From [Clostridium] leptum DSM 753 (GTDB lineage Bacteria; Bacillota; Clostridia; Oscillospirales; Acutalibacteraceae), in NCBI GenBank assembly GCA_000154345.1, contig DS480349.1, forward strand, positions 500,970-564,969: a stretch of DNA of 64,000 nucleotides, read 5' to 3'. A program made the position numbers and the translations under genes. A model generated the notes under the pieces. The model was not told the origin of the DNA and ran no database searches. It saw nothing but the letters and a program-made list of their open reading frames with translations. This document shows positions 34,118 to 42,725 of the stretch, in pieces; positions within the stretch are counted from its first letter, which is position 1; every line of letters starts with the position of its first letter.

Positions 34118-37100
34118 AGGCCTCCTCCTTTTCCTGCGCTTCCTCCTGAACCGCAGCCATCACCTGGTTCCGGTCCAGCTTCTCGACCAGCCTGCTTCTT
34201 CCCTCCGGCTCATGGCCGCACACCGGGCCGTAGGGGCAATAGGCGCAGGCGTCGTATTCTCCGGCGGCTGGTTCGGCATCCACGTCTCCCTGTCGCAGAG
34301 AGCAGGCCATATCCACCACCAGCTTTTCCATTTTCTTGGTTAAGGCCCCAAGCTGAGCCAGGTTCGCCACGCTGTCCAGCTTGGCGGGCTCCCCGTTCTT
34401 CAGGGCCACCGGAATAAACACGCCCTGGGCCTGCTTTTCCATGCCGGTGATCACTTCGGGATCATCCAGCACCAAACCGTTCATCCGCAGCTTTTTATCT
34501 CTTTCCTTTTCCAGCTTCTCGCCGCTGTCCCCCCACTGGGCGGAAACAGACGGCCTCGCCGCGGGGACGTATAGGATTCCCGCCGGAAGGACGCTTCCGT
34601 AACGGCTTTTTCCATTTTTCCAAACCGTATCTAAATATAGCAGCATCTGCATATTCAAGCCATACAGCACATCGGAAAGCTTAAAATCCTTACTGCCGGT
34701 TTTATAATCCACCACTCTTATGTATTTCCCGGAGGGCTTTTCCATCACATCCACCCGGTCGATCTTTCCCTCCACGGAAATCTGGCCTCCGCCCGGGATT
34801 TCCAGCACCAGAGGCTCCAGCTCCTTTCCTTTCCCGATGGACAACTCAAAATCCGCCGGCACAAAATCGCTTTGCGCCAGCTCCTTTCCCAGATGGGAAA
34901 GGAGCATTTGGGCCGTATCCGCCAGCCGCGCTAACAGATATCGGAAGCGGGGAGATTTTTCTTCCCATCCCCCCAGGTTTGTTTCCACATAACTATCTAA
35001 AAGCCTGCGGATTTCCGCAAGCAGCTCCTGCTTTTTCATGGATGCCAGAGTCTCTCCGCTGAAAGCCCGGAGCATATTTTCCAGCAGGTAGTGCATCACG
35101 CTTCCGTATTCCAAAGCGTCGAACACCGCCGGCTTTCTTTCCTTCGCTCCCAGGCCGTACCGGCAGAAATACTGGAAGCGGCATAGATAATACTTTTCAA
35201 TCTGCGAGGCGGAAACCCGCAGATTGGAGCCGAACAGCTTTTGAGCGTTCTCAGGATTTTGAAAGGCGATAGGCTCTTCTGAGGCCGCCCGGCCGACGGC
35301 CTCCAAACGATCCTGATATTCCGGCAGGCCGCCGAAATAGCGCTTTAGGGTTTCCTCTCTTTCCGATGGCTCCCGCCACAGACTGGCGGCAAGCTCAAAA
35401 GCGGGCTCCGGCGACCAGAGCAAATCAGAGAAAGCCTCCTGGGAGCGATCCGCCACCGGACATTCGGGGAAAATCTTCCGAACCTCCCGCACCAGGGAGG
35501 ATGGCGATCTCGCCCCGCCGGACAGGTCGGAGCTGGCATAGGAGACGAACAGCCTCTCCGAGGGGGAAACCGCCGCCATATAGGCCAGGTATCTTTCCTC
35601 TACAGCCAGCTTTTCCAGGGAATCGTATAGAGGCAGGCCCATGGAGATCATCAGCCGCCGCTCCGCGTCGCTGAAAACGCCGGCGGACACCGGCGTCCGG
35701 GGGAACTCCCCTTCTTCCGCGCCGATCAGGAACACCGCTCTTGGGGCGGCAGGCCGGGAACGGTCCGCGCCGCCTACCGAAACCTCATCTACTCCCTGGG
35801 GAATAAAAGCGATCTCCTCGCTTTGCACCACCAGCTGAAACAGCTCCGACCACCGTCTGGGAGACAAATGCTGCTCCTTCAGTACCAGGGCCATTTGATC
35901 CAGAATTTCCATCAGCATGTCCCACAGGCGGATTTGCTCCTGGGCAAGGTTCCATTCTCCCATATTTTCCAATTCGTCGGCCATCCGCCGGATATTCTGG
36001 GCCGCGTTCAGGCGTTCTAAAAGCTGGTAAACTCCATAGGCGATGCCTTTTCCTGTTCCGGAACGCAGGCTTTCCTCAAATTGAGCCAGCGGCTCCATAA
36101 CCGTTTCACGCAGCCGGTTTAGCCCTTCCAGCTTTTTTTGATCCTCTTCCGTCATTTCCGGAGAAAATCCCCTGGGATGCATGGTAAACGGCTCCAGCCA
36201 CCGCCTGCCGCTGAGATTCCACAAAAGCGCGTAATTTTCCAGCGCAGCGATTTCCTCTGTCTGAAGCTCCGTCAATCCGGTCTTTAGCAAACGGAAAAGC
36301 TCGTCGGACCGATAGCCGCTCTGAACACATTCCAAGGCGCTGAGAACCAGTGTCATCAGGGGTTTTTCCTCCAAAGGCTCCGGCTGATCCATAAAATAGG
36401 GAATCCCATAGCTTTCCAGGGCGGCATCCAGAACGCCCCGGTAAGACTCCGTTTCCCTAGCGATCACCGTGATCTCCCGGTAACGGTAGCCTTCCTCCTG
36501 GACCAGCTTTTGAATCCGGCGCGCGACAAAATCCGCCTCCTCGTAAATATCCGAGGCGTTATAAAGGACAATATGCCCGGGAACCTCCCCGCTTTCCAGC
36601 CTCTCCTGGCGGTAAATCACCTGCTCCAGAAGCTTCAGTTCCTCATTTTGAAACCTTTTTCCATGGGGCAGCCGGATCGGCGGCGCCAATGGAATATGAT
36701 AATCTTTGGTGATCCGCCTGAGCTGGCGCACGGTTTTCTTTACCGGGGAAAACAGCCCCATGCCGTTATCCTTTGCCGGATCCTGGTCCACACAAACGGA
36801 AATCACGGTTTCCTTGGCCTGGCGCAGAACCAAGGACAGCACCTCCAGCTCCTGCGCTGTAAATCCGGCAAAAGCGTCCACCATCACCGTATATCCCTTA
36901 AAAAAGGGGGTGACCTCCAAAACATTTTTCAGCCTGGTCAGGTCATCCAGGGGATCTATGTAGCTTTGGGAAACCAACGCCTCATAGGCGGCCATCACCA
37001 GACCGGTTTCCCGTATTTTTTTCCTTAGATTTCCCTCCTCCAGGCGGTCCGCAGCGGCCTTTAGATCCTCCGGCCGGATGCCGCACATTTTAAATTCCTT

Positions 37101-37472
37101 CAGCGCCGACAGCATCAGCTCCACCAATTCTCGGGAGCCGCTCTGCTTTTGATAAAGAACCAGCTCCTCTTTTACCTGGCTCAGCGCCAGGCTCATCAAA
37201 ATGCTTCTTCCGCTGTCGTTCAGCCGCCGTCCCGCCAGGCCGCCGGTTTGGCGCATCACCAGATCTACCATTCTGGTAAAGCTGGTAACTGTGATTCTCC
37301 CCGCCTCCTTCGGTCCCATCAGGCGGAGCATCGCTCGTTCGTTTTCAAATGAGTTCTGCTCCGGCACCAACAGCAGCAGCTTCTCTTCCCCTGTTTTTGC
37401 TTTCTCCATCAGCATATGCCGAATCGTATCCGTCTTTCCGCTGCCTGAGGTTCCCTCGACAAATTGCAGCAT
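34095..37472 (-). CDS. addB: AddB helicase/nuclease subunit
   Basis: 1125 residues. Walker A-like GTSGSGKTDTI at the N-terminus, an inactive helicase body, and a C-terminal nuclease with VVDYKTGSKDF. The four 4Fe-4S cysteines are visible: one in YYLCRFQYF and three in CAYCPYGPVC. AddB recognises the regulatory DNA signal. GGAGG lies upstream of the ATG. Its leader is unusually long (about 390 nt). Confidence 0.96.
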   Translation of the reverse strand: MLQFVEGTSGSGKTDTIRHMLMEKAKTGEEKLLLLVPEQNSFENERAMLRLMGPKEAGRITVTSFTRMVDLVMRQTGGLAGRRLNDSGRSILMSLALSQVKEELVLYQKQSGSRELVELMLSALKEFKMCGIRPEDLKAAADRLEEGNLRKKIRETGLVMAAYEALVSQSYIDPLDDLTRLKNVLEVTPFFKGYTVMVDAFAGFTAQELEVLSLVLRQAKETVISVCVDQDPAKDNGMGLFSPVKKTVRQLRRITKDYHIPLAPPIRLPHGKRFQNEELKLLEQVIYRQERLESGEVPGHIVLYNASDIYEEADFVARRIQKLVQEEGYRYREITVIARETESYRGVLDAALESYGIPYFMDQPEPLEEKPLMTLVLSALECVQSGYRSDELFRLLKTGLTELQTEEIAALENYALLWNLSGRRWLEPFTMHPRGFSPEMTEEDQKKLEGLNRLRETVMEPLAQFEESLRSGTGKGIAYGVYQLLERLNAAQNIRRMADELENMGEWNLAQEQIRLWDMLMEILDQMALVLKEQHLSPRRWSELFQLVVQSEEIAFIPQGVDEVSVGGADRSRPAAPRAVFLIGAEEGEFPRTPVSAGVFSDAERRLMISMGLPLYDSLEKLAVEERYLAYMAAVSPSERLFVSYASSDLSGGARSPSSLVREVRKIFPECPVADRSQEAFSDLLWSPEPAFELAASLWREPSEREETLKRYFGGLPEYQDRLEAVGRAASEEPIAFQNPENAQKLFGSNLRVSASQIEKYYLCRFQYFCRYGLGAKERKPAVFDALEYGSVMHYLLENMLRAFSGETLASMKKQELLAEIRRLLDSYVETNLGGWEEKSPRFRYLLARLADTAQMLLSHLGKELAQSDFVPADFELSIGKGKELEPLVLEIPGGGQISVEGKIDRVDVMEKPSGKYIRVVDYKTGSKDFKLSDVLYGLNMQMLLYLDTVWKNGKSRYGSVLPAGILYVPAARPSVSAQWGDSGEKLEKERDKKLRMNGLVLDDPEVITGMEKQAQGVFIPVALKNGEPAKLDSVANLAQLGALTKKMEKLVVDMACSLRQGDVDAEPAAGEYDACAYCPYGPVCGHEPEGRSRLVEKLDRNQVMAAVQEEAQEKEEAYEQTKLD

Positions 37473-37868
37473 TGCTCCACCTCCGTTTTCTGTTTCTCCT
37501 ATCAGTTAAAGCTTTTCCGGCTGCCAATGCTTTCAGCCTTTCCATAAAATGATTAAGTAAGCGCCTGACGCGCCAGAGGCCGTTTCAGACAGGTTTCATT
37601 TCTATAAATCCGCAAAACATTTCATTTTTATATTTTATCTAATAAAAATAGGGAAAAGAAGCGGCTCTAGCACGCCTGACCGAACGCCGCAGCACAGCGG
37701 CTACAGACACGTTCTTCTGCCCGCGGCGAATCCCGAATTTTCTACCGTCATCGAGAGAGCCGCCAGGCCATCCCGAAAGCCGGATACGGCCAAAGGGTTC
37801 GGCTTTTGAGGACACGGCCTATTCCCTCCATTTGTTTCCGGCGCTGACGCTTTCCATAGCGCGAGATT
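37473..37868 (-). other. Long addB leader; GC-rich structured RNA candidate (about 37670-37865)
   Basis: No convincing ORF on either strand. After a promoter-like element, the first 200 nt (minus strand) are GC-rich with complementary segments, for example AAAGCCG with CGGCTTT, GCGGCTC with GAGCCGC, and CGCCGC with GCGGCG. They end in a T-rich tract, CTTCTTTTCCCTATTTTT. The remaining 190 nt to addB are AT-rich. It could be an untranslated leader or an independent small RNA. No known RNA family was recognised. Confidence 0.4.
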
Positions 37869-37877
37869 ATTATAGCA
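37869..37877 (-). promoter_or_regulatory. Extended -10 promoter upstream of addB
   Basis: Minus strand TGC-TATAAT, starting about 20 nt past the spoIIR stop. No good -35 is seen at 17 nt. Confidence 0.45.
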
Positions 37878-37895
37878 TATTTTCGCCGGGAAAAG

Positions 37896-38543
37896 CTATC
37901 GGTCCTGAAACCAATTTTTGACTTTCTCAAACAGCTCCACCGCGAAAAATTTCACCTGGTATTTATCGCCGTTTTCTACTACTTCCATCTGGGACTCGCT
38001 GAGCACGTCGTTAAGCTCCTGGCTTTCTTCCGCCGCCGGCAGGCACATGGGCGGGAACATGACGCACCACCAGTTATGGCCCTCAGCCTCTCCGATCGTG
38101 ATTCTCAAGGCGTCATAGCAGCCGGCGGGCAGCGTTACGGTTTCGTATTCCCGGGTATCGAAAAACATATTGGTAATTTCCGCTTTTACCGGATAATCGT
38201 AGCCCTGGCGGTAAACCTCATCCTGAGCGGCCTGACACAGCTCCTGTAAATGGGCGGCGGCTAAGGCTTCTGCCTCTTCCCGGGTCTGAGCATTCTGAAA
38301 TAATCCCTCGGAATATTCCAAAACCCGGTCCCGGACCTTTAATTTCAACGCCTGATCCTCCTGAGAATCGGAATTGGCCAGCACATGGAACCGGAACACC
38401 TGGTTTTCAATCGCCTCGCACTGGCCGGAAAAGCCCGTCATAGTAAGTAAAAAGCTGAGAAGCAGGCCCAGAAGCAGTGATTTTTCCAGCACTGACAAAT
38501 ATGTTTTCTTTTTCGAGAACAAGGGCTTCCTCAAAGATTTCAT
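37896..38543 (-). CDS. spoIIR: Stage II sporulation protein R
   Basis: 215 residues from the ATG at 38543. One N-terminal hydrophobic segment (about 20-40) acts as signal or anchor; then the SpoIIR signature RFHVLANSDSQEDQALKLK (within 20 residues) and VRDRVLEY. SpoIIR is made in the forespore under sigma-F, crosses to the intermembrane space and triggers SpoIIGA to process pro-sigma-E. A longer in-frame start would run back through the terminator hairpin into ispE and is rejected. The AAAGGA ribosome site lies in the 3' arm of that hairpin. Confidence 0.92.
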   Translation of the reverse strand: MKSLRKPLFSKKKTYLSVLEKSLLLGLLLSFLLTMTGFSGQCEAIENQVFRFHVLANSDSQEDQALKLKVRDRVLEYSEGLFQNAQTREEAEALAAAHLQELCQAAQDEVYRQGYDYPVKAEITNMFFDTREYETVTLPAGCYDALRITIGEAEGHNWWCVMFPPMCLPAAEESQELNDVLSESQMEVVENGDKYQVKFFAVELFEKVKNWFQDR

Positions 38544-38544
38544 C

Positions 38545-38594
38545 AAAAAAACCGTCCTTTCAAACATTTCTGTCTGAGTATGGACGGTTTTTTC
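38545..38594 (-). terminator. ispE terminator that overlaps the spoIIR ribosome site
   Basis: Minus strand: a roughly 13-bp stem (AAAAAACCGTCC with GGACGGTTTTTT) around a 24-nt loop (38558-38581), ending in a T run. It ends the alaR-alaT-ispE transcript and contains part of the spoIIR Shine-Dalgarno sequence. The mirrored A run suggests it also works in the other direction. Confidence 0.82.
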
Positions 38595-38605
38595 CATTTT
38601 TATAC
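38577..38605 (-). promoter_or_regulatory. Candidate sigma-F promoter for spoIIR
   Basis: Minus strand: GTATA (38601-38605), 15 nt, GTCCATACT (38577-38585), one mismatch to the sigma-F -10 GGNNANAMT. Transcription would start near 38570, inside the loop of the ispE terminator hairpin. Known sigma-F control of spoIIR in Bacillus supports this; the match is by eye. Confidence 0.55.
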
Positions 38606-38610
38606 AAGCG

Positions 38611-39483
38611 CTAATCCACAATCTCACAGCCCTTTGAGACCGGACGGCACACAAACACCTGGTCGCAGTATTCCTCCAAGGAGCGGGCGCAGCCCTCCGC
38701 CATGCCTTTGTCCTTAAAAATACCGAATACCGTCGGCCCGCTGCCGCTCATCCCCGCGTTTAAGGCGCCGGCTTCCAGCATCATCCGCTTGATAGAGGCT
38801 ACCTCCGGCAGGTTTAAGACTTTTTCAAATTTATTATAGATACAGTTGGCAACTTCCTCTATATCGCCGTTGCACACCGCTTCCACTGCGTCGTCAGTTT
38901 CAGGGCTTTCCCACAACAGATGCTTATCCGCCAAAGAGTAAGCCTTTTGGGTGGAAACGGAAATTTCCGGCTTGGAAAGCACGATATAGCAGTCCGGCAA
39001 ATCCGGCAGAGGCGTCAGAATCGTGCCGATTCCCTCCGCCAGCATGGTGCCTCCGAAGATGCAGAACGGCACATCCGCGCCAACCCTTTCTCCGATATCC
39101 GTCAGCTCAGCCTCAGAGAGCCTGGTCTCAAACATACGGTCCAGCGCTACAATGACCGCGGCGGCGTCGGCGCTTCCTCCCGCCAGTCCAGCCGCCATGG
39201 GAATCCTCTTTTTGATCTTGATTCCAATGCAGGGATTCTCTATTTTGGCCGCCTCAAAAAAGGCCTGTGCCGCCCGGTAAGCGGTATTGGCTTCCGACAC
39301 CGGGATTTCCTCCCGGTTGCAAAACACCTGAATAGGGCTGTCCGCATCATCCCAAACCGTTACCGTGTCGCACACGTCTACCGACTGCATCAGCATTTTT
39401 ACCAAATGGTAGCCGTCGTTGCGCCTGCCGATAATATCCAGGGTCAGGTTGATCTTTGCCGGCGCGTTTACCGTCAGCTTCAT
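38611..39483 (-). CDS. ispE: 4-diphosphocytidyl-2-C-methyl-D-erythritol kinase
   Basis: 290 residues with the GHMP-kinase layout: PAKINLTLDI at the N-terminus, the ATP loop PMAAGLAGGSADAAAVI, and MSGSGPTVFG near the end. It phosphorylates CDP-methylerythritol in the non-mevalonate isoprenoid pathway. ATG overlaps the alaT stop by 4 nt. ispE next to spoIIR and an Lrp regulator is a recurring clostridial neighbourhood as far as I recall. Confidence 0.96.
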   Translation of the reverse strand: MKLTVNAPAKINLTLDIIGRRNDGYHLVKMLMQSVDVCDTVTVWDDADSPIQVFCNREEIPVSEANTAYRAAQAFFEAAKIENPCIGIKIKKRIPMAAGLAGGSADAAAVIVALDRMFETRLSEAELTDIGERVGADVPFCIFGGTMLAEGIGTILTPLPDLPDCYIVLSKPEISVSTQKAYSLADKHLLWESPETDDAVEAVCNGDIEEVANCIYNKFEKVLNLPEVASIKRMMLEAGALNAGMSGSGPTVFGIFKDKGMAEGCARSLEEYCDQVFVCRPVSKGCEIVD

Positions 39484-40676
39484 TTTTCTCCCCCTTCATT
39501 CCGCAGCGAGGCGACAAATCGCTTCATCCGACCCAGAGCTTCGGTAAGATGCTTTAGAGAGTAGGAATAGCTGACCCGGATGAACCCTTCTCCGCACTCT
39601 CCGAATGCGGTGCCGGGCACCACCGCTACCCGCTCGGAGTAGATCAGCCGCTCGCAGAATTCCTCGGAGGAAAGGCCTGTGCTTTTAATGCAGGGGAACA
39701 CATAAAACGCTCCCTCCGGCTCAAAGCAGGAAAGGCCCATTTCCCGCAGGCCGTCTACCAGCAGCCGGCGGCGCATATCGTACTGCCGGCGCATATACTC
39801 AATATCCTCGTCTCCGTTTTTCAGCGCCTCAATCGCCGCGTACTGGGCCGTGGTGGGAGCGCTCATAATCGCGTACTGGTGCAGCTTAGTCATCTGGCCG
39901 ATGATCGGGCTCGGCCCCAAGGCGTAGCCAAGCCGCCATCCCGTCATAGCGTAAGCCTTTGAAAAGCCGCTGATCACCACGGTGCGCTCCTTCATATCCT
40001 GAACTTCCGCGAAAGAGACATGAGGCTCGCCGCCGTAAGTCAGTTCGCCGTAAATCTCGTCGGAAAGGACGAATAAATTACGTTCCCGGACAATTTCGGC
40101 CACCTTTTCCAAATCCTGGCGGCGCATCACGCCGCCGGTGGGATTGTTGGGATAAGGCAGAATAAGCATTTTTGTTTTTGGGCTGATATGGGAAAGCAGC
40201 TCCTCCGGCGTCAGACGGAAGCTGTTTTCCTCCTTGGTTTCAATGATCACCGGCACCCCCTGGGCCATCTGCACCATCGGCTCGTAACAGACAAAGCAGG
40301 GCTGGGGAATCAGCACCTCGTCGCCAGGGGCGATGATGGTGCGGATGGCCAGGTCGATCGCCTCGCTGCCTCCCACCGTCACCAGAACATCGGAGGAAGC
40401 GTCATAGGAAACATGAAAACGCCGTTGAAAATAATTGCAGATTTCCTGACGAAGCTCGGCAAACCCCCGGTTTGGGGTATACCAGGTTCTTCCCTTTTCC
40501 AGTGATTCGATTCCCGCCTGGCGGACGTGCCAGGGCGTGGAAAAATCCGGCTCGCCGATGGACAGGGAAATCACATGGTCCATTTCGTTAGCGATATCGA
40601 AAAAACGTCGGATGCCCGAAGGCTTTACCTTCTGGATCCGGTCGTTCATAAACTGCTGGTAATCAATCACAGCCAC
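39480..40676 (-). CDS. alaT: PLP aminotransferase class I, AlaT/YugH-like
   Basis: 398 residues, fold type I. The PLP lysine is in SGFSKAYAMTGWRLGY; LPYPNNPTGGV and DEIYGELTYGG flank the cofactor, and the carboxylate-binding Arg is in GFIRVSYS. The neighbour upstream is an Lrp-type regulator, the same arrangement as Bacillus alaR-alaT (yugG-yugH), where the enzyme is an alanine transaminase. Substrate by synteny only. The start is GTG inside the end of alaR (10-nt overlap). Confidence 0.82.
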   Translation of the reverse strand: MAVIDYQQFMNDRIQKVKPSGIRRFFDIANEMDHVISLSIGEPDFSTPWHVRQAGIESLEKGRTWYTPNRGFAELRQEICNYFQRRFHVSYDASSDVLVTVGGSEAIDLAIRTIIAPGDEVLIPQPCFVCYEPMVQMAQGVPVIIETKEENSFRLTPEELLSHISPKTKMLILPYPNNPTGGVMRRQDLEKVAEIVRERNLFVLSDEIYGELTYGGEPHVSFAEVQDMKERTVVISGFSKAYAMTGWRLGYALGPSPIIGQMTKLHQYAIMSAPTTAQYAAIEALKNGDEDIEYMRRQYDMRRRLLVDGLREMGLSCFEPEGAFYVFPCIKSTGLSSEEFCERLIYSERVAVVPGTAFGECGEGFIRVSYSYSLKHLTEALGRMKRFVASLRNEGGEK

Positions 40677-41149
40677 ATATCCCCTCTTTCATCAACATCA
40701 CCGTCATCACAGAGGATCATTCCCGAATCCTTATACCTGGTCAGCACAAAATGAGTGGCTGTGGAAATAACGGAATCCAAGGTGGACAAACGCTTTGCCA
40801 CGAACATAGCGATATCCTGAATAGTCGCCGCCCGGACGATCACAGCGAAATCGTAGGCTCCCGCCATTAAATAGACGCTCTCCACCTCATCGAAAGCCAT
40901 TACCCGCCTGGCGATCTCGTCAAAGCCGGTCTCCTTTTTCGGAGTCACCTTCAGCTCAATAATGGCGGAGGCCGACTTTACCGGCGCTTTGTCCCAATCG
41001 ATCAGCGCCTTATATCCCTTGATGACGCCGCTTTCCTCGTAGCTTTTGACCGCCGCCGCTACTTCCGCCTCTGTTTTATTCAGCATTACGGCCAGCTGCG
41101 CCGCGGTGAGACGGGCGTTCTCACTGAGAAGGGTAAGCAAATCATTCAT
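40667..41149 (-). CDS. alaR: Lrp/AsnC-family regulator, AlaR-like
   Basis: 160 residues. A winged HTH (about 1-50, LTAAQLAVMLNKTEAEV) precedes an alpha-beta RAM effector domain (YLMAGAYDFAVIVRA). Lrp-type octamers sense amino acids. First gene of the alaR-alaT-ispE operon and probably controls it. Its promoter sits at 41240-41268. Confidence 0.85.
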   Translation of the reverse strand: MNDLLTLLSENARLTAAQLAVMLNKTEAEVAAAVKSYEESGVIKGYKALIDWDKAPVKSASAIIELKVTPKKETGFDEIARRVMAFDEVESVYLMAGAYDFAVIVRAATIQDIAMFVAKRLSTLDSVISTATHFVLTRYKDSGMILCDDGDVDERGDMWL

Positions 41150-41239
41150 CTTGGTATCATTCCTTTCAAATTTATGTTTTATTTATAAAATAAGCCAACC
41201 ATCAGCCTGAACCTGCCGTCCGGCTGATAATTAGCCTAT

Positions 41240-41268
41240 ATTATACTCCTTTTCCACTTTTTTGTCTA
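41240..41268 (-). promoter_or_regulatory. SigA promoter for alaR-alaT-ispE
   Basis: Minus strand: TAGACA (41263-41268), 17 nt, TATAAT (41240-41245). The -35 overlaps the end of the upstream PHP gene. The leader carries a 7-bp stem (ATCAGCC/GGCTGAT), a possible regulator or attenuation site. Confidence 0.75.
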
Positions 41269-42078
41269 CTCAATCGGCACCAATCGAGGCTCTCGCTTGG
41301 AATAAATCGTATAATGCCGGAAGCCGGTTTTATAGATCATGGACATGGCCTCTTCAATGCCGGCGGACACATCCGCCCAGCGGTGAGCGTCCGATCCCAG
41401 CGTCACATAGGTTCCTCCCAGCTCGTAAAAACGGCGGACGATCCCAGCGTCTGGAAGAGTATCGCCGATCTGCTGGCGAAGTCCGGAGGTATTCACCTCC
41501 AAAGCCTTTTTCTGCTGAATCAGCTCCAGCAAAACAGCGTCGATTTTCTCTCGGTATTTGGACAGCTCCACCCTGAGTCCCGGCTGGGCCAGTATATAGC
41601 GTAGAGGATAGGTTAAATGGGCCAGGGAATCAAACTGCCCCCACTTTGCCACCTGAAGCACATGGTCAAAATAATCGCTGAGCAGGGGGTCCACATTCTT
41701 ATCTGTATAATTCAAATAATAAAAGTCTTTTTGGCCAGGCAGATTATGTACCGAAGCCAGCACAAAATCGAAGGCGCCGGCGGACAAGGCCTCCCGGGTC
41801 GCTTTCGGATCGGTGATGGGCTGGCCCAGCTCGATGCCGGCGTATACCTGAAGCCTGCCGTAAAACACCGCCCTGGCCTTTCTGGTCTCAAAAAAGGATT
41901 GTACCACAGAACGGTCAAAGCCCTCTTTATAATAAATATCGCATTCACAGTGATCGGTGACGGCGATGGAGTAAAGGCCTAAGGCGGCGGCCCTCTCGCA
42001 AATCATCATAACCGGGTCGGTTCCGTCGAAGGAGCAGTCGGAATGGACATGGCTGTCAGAAATATAGTGGTAACGCAT
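41266..42078 (-). CDS. PHP-domain phosphatase, HisJ family
   Basis: 270 residues with PHP metal motifs: SDSHVHSDCS near residue 10, VTDHCE, a Glu in VYAGIELGQ, ASVHNLPG, and GSDAHRWADV. It is related to histidinol-phosphate phosphatase HisJ, but no histidine genes are near, so the substrate is uncertain. Single gene with its own promoter. Confidence 0.85.
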   Translation of the reverse strand: MRYHYISDSHVHSDCSFDGTDPVMMICERAAALGLYSIAVTDHCECDIYYKEGFDRSVVQSFFETRKARAVFYGRLQVYAGIELGQPITDPKATREALSAGAFDFVLASVHNLPGQKDFYYLNYTDKNVDPLLSDYFDHVLQVAKWGQFDSLAHLTYPLRYILAQPGLRVELSKYREKIDAVLLELIQQKKALEVNTSGLRQQIGDTLPDAGIVRRFYELGGTYVTLGSDAHRWADVSAGIEEAMSMIYKTGFRHYTIYSKREPRLVPIE

Positions 42079-42355
42079 CAGTTTTCCTCCGTTTTAATAG
42101 GTATCTTAACGCGCTTTGCGTCTTACTATCTGTTCCGCCGCAATTCATCTTAAGGGACAGCTGCGCCAAAACAGACGGATTGCTTTTCAGCATTGCGGCA
42201 ATACAGCAATATTTATATTTATTATATCACACGCCGTTTAGAATGCCTAGGCTTCTTTCTGGCAGGAATCCACCTGGTTTCCCCTAAAAATCTGTATCAT
42301 TTTGTGAAATCTGGTTAAAGAGATGTTAAACCCCCTCTGCCTCTCTGGTTTTCGC
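42079..42355 (-). promoter_or_regulatory. Divergent intergenic region with PHP-gene promoter and leader stem
   Basis: Minus-strand promoter: TGA-TATAAT extended -10 (-10 at 42221-42226) and TAGGCA -35 (42244-42249), spacing 17. The roughly 140-nt leader contains GCCGCAAT and ATTGCGGC (about 42140 and 42195), 8-bp complementary arms. No ORF is believable here. Confidence 0.55.
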
Positions 42356-42384
42356 TTGACAGTCCAAAGGTTTCCGTTCATAAT
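42356..42384 (+). promoter_or_regulatory. SigA promoter for ACT-UPF0210 operon
   Basis: TTGACA (42356-42361, perfect), 17 nt, CATAAT (42379-42384). Confidence 0.82.
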
Positions 42385-42430
42385 AAAAAGGATTACAATG
42401 AAACTATGATATGTTCGGGAGGTACGCTTC

Positions 42431-42700
42431 ATGAGAGCGGTAATTACGGTAATCGGCAAGGATATGGTGGGTATTTTGGCAAAGGTTTCGGCGGTTTGCG
42501 CGAAAGAAAACGTAAACGTCACCGAGGTAACCCAATCGATTCTGCAGGATCTTTTCGCTATGATTATGCTGGTGGATTTGGAAAAAGCCACAGTTCCCTT
42601 TAACGAGCTGGTCGATCAGATGACCGCCTTAGGAGAGCAGGAAGGCTTAAAAATCCATGTCATGCACGAGGATATTTTCAACTCCATGCACAGAATCTAA
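42431..42700 (+). CDS. ACT-domain protein (UPF0237)
   Basis: 89 residues, a single ACT domain: MRAVITVIGKDMVGILAKVS at the N-terminus then NVNVTEVTQSIL. ACT domains bind amino acids or other small ligands. It is separated by 25 nt from the UPF0210 gene, with which it is routinely paired in clostridia; it is presumably that protein's regulatory partner. Confidence 0.88.
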   Translation: MRAVITVIGKDMVGILAKVSAVCAKENVNVTEVTQSILQDLFAMIMLVDLEKATVPFNELVDQMTALGEQEGLKIHVMHEDIFNSMHRI

Positions 42701-42725
42701 AACGGGAAAGGAACGGCTTACTGTT

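Noticed and set aside
34007..34417. 136-codon plus-strand frames over the addA/addB junction
   Set aside because: Antisense to two well-identified subunits; Pro/Arg/Ala-rich shadow.
37748..37930. 60-codon minus-strand frame before addB
   Set aside because: It starts inside spoIIR and has no SD or homology; the region is better read as leader or RNA.
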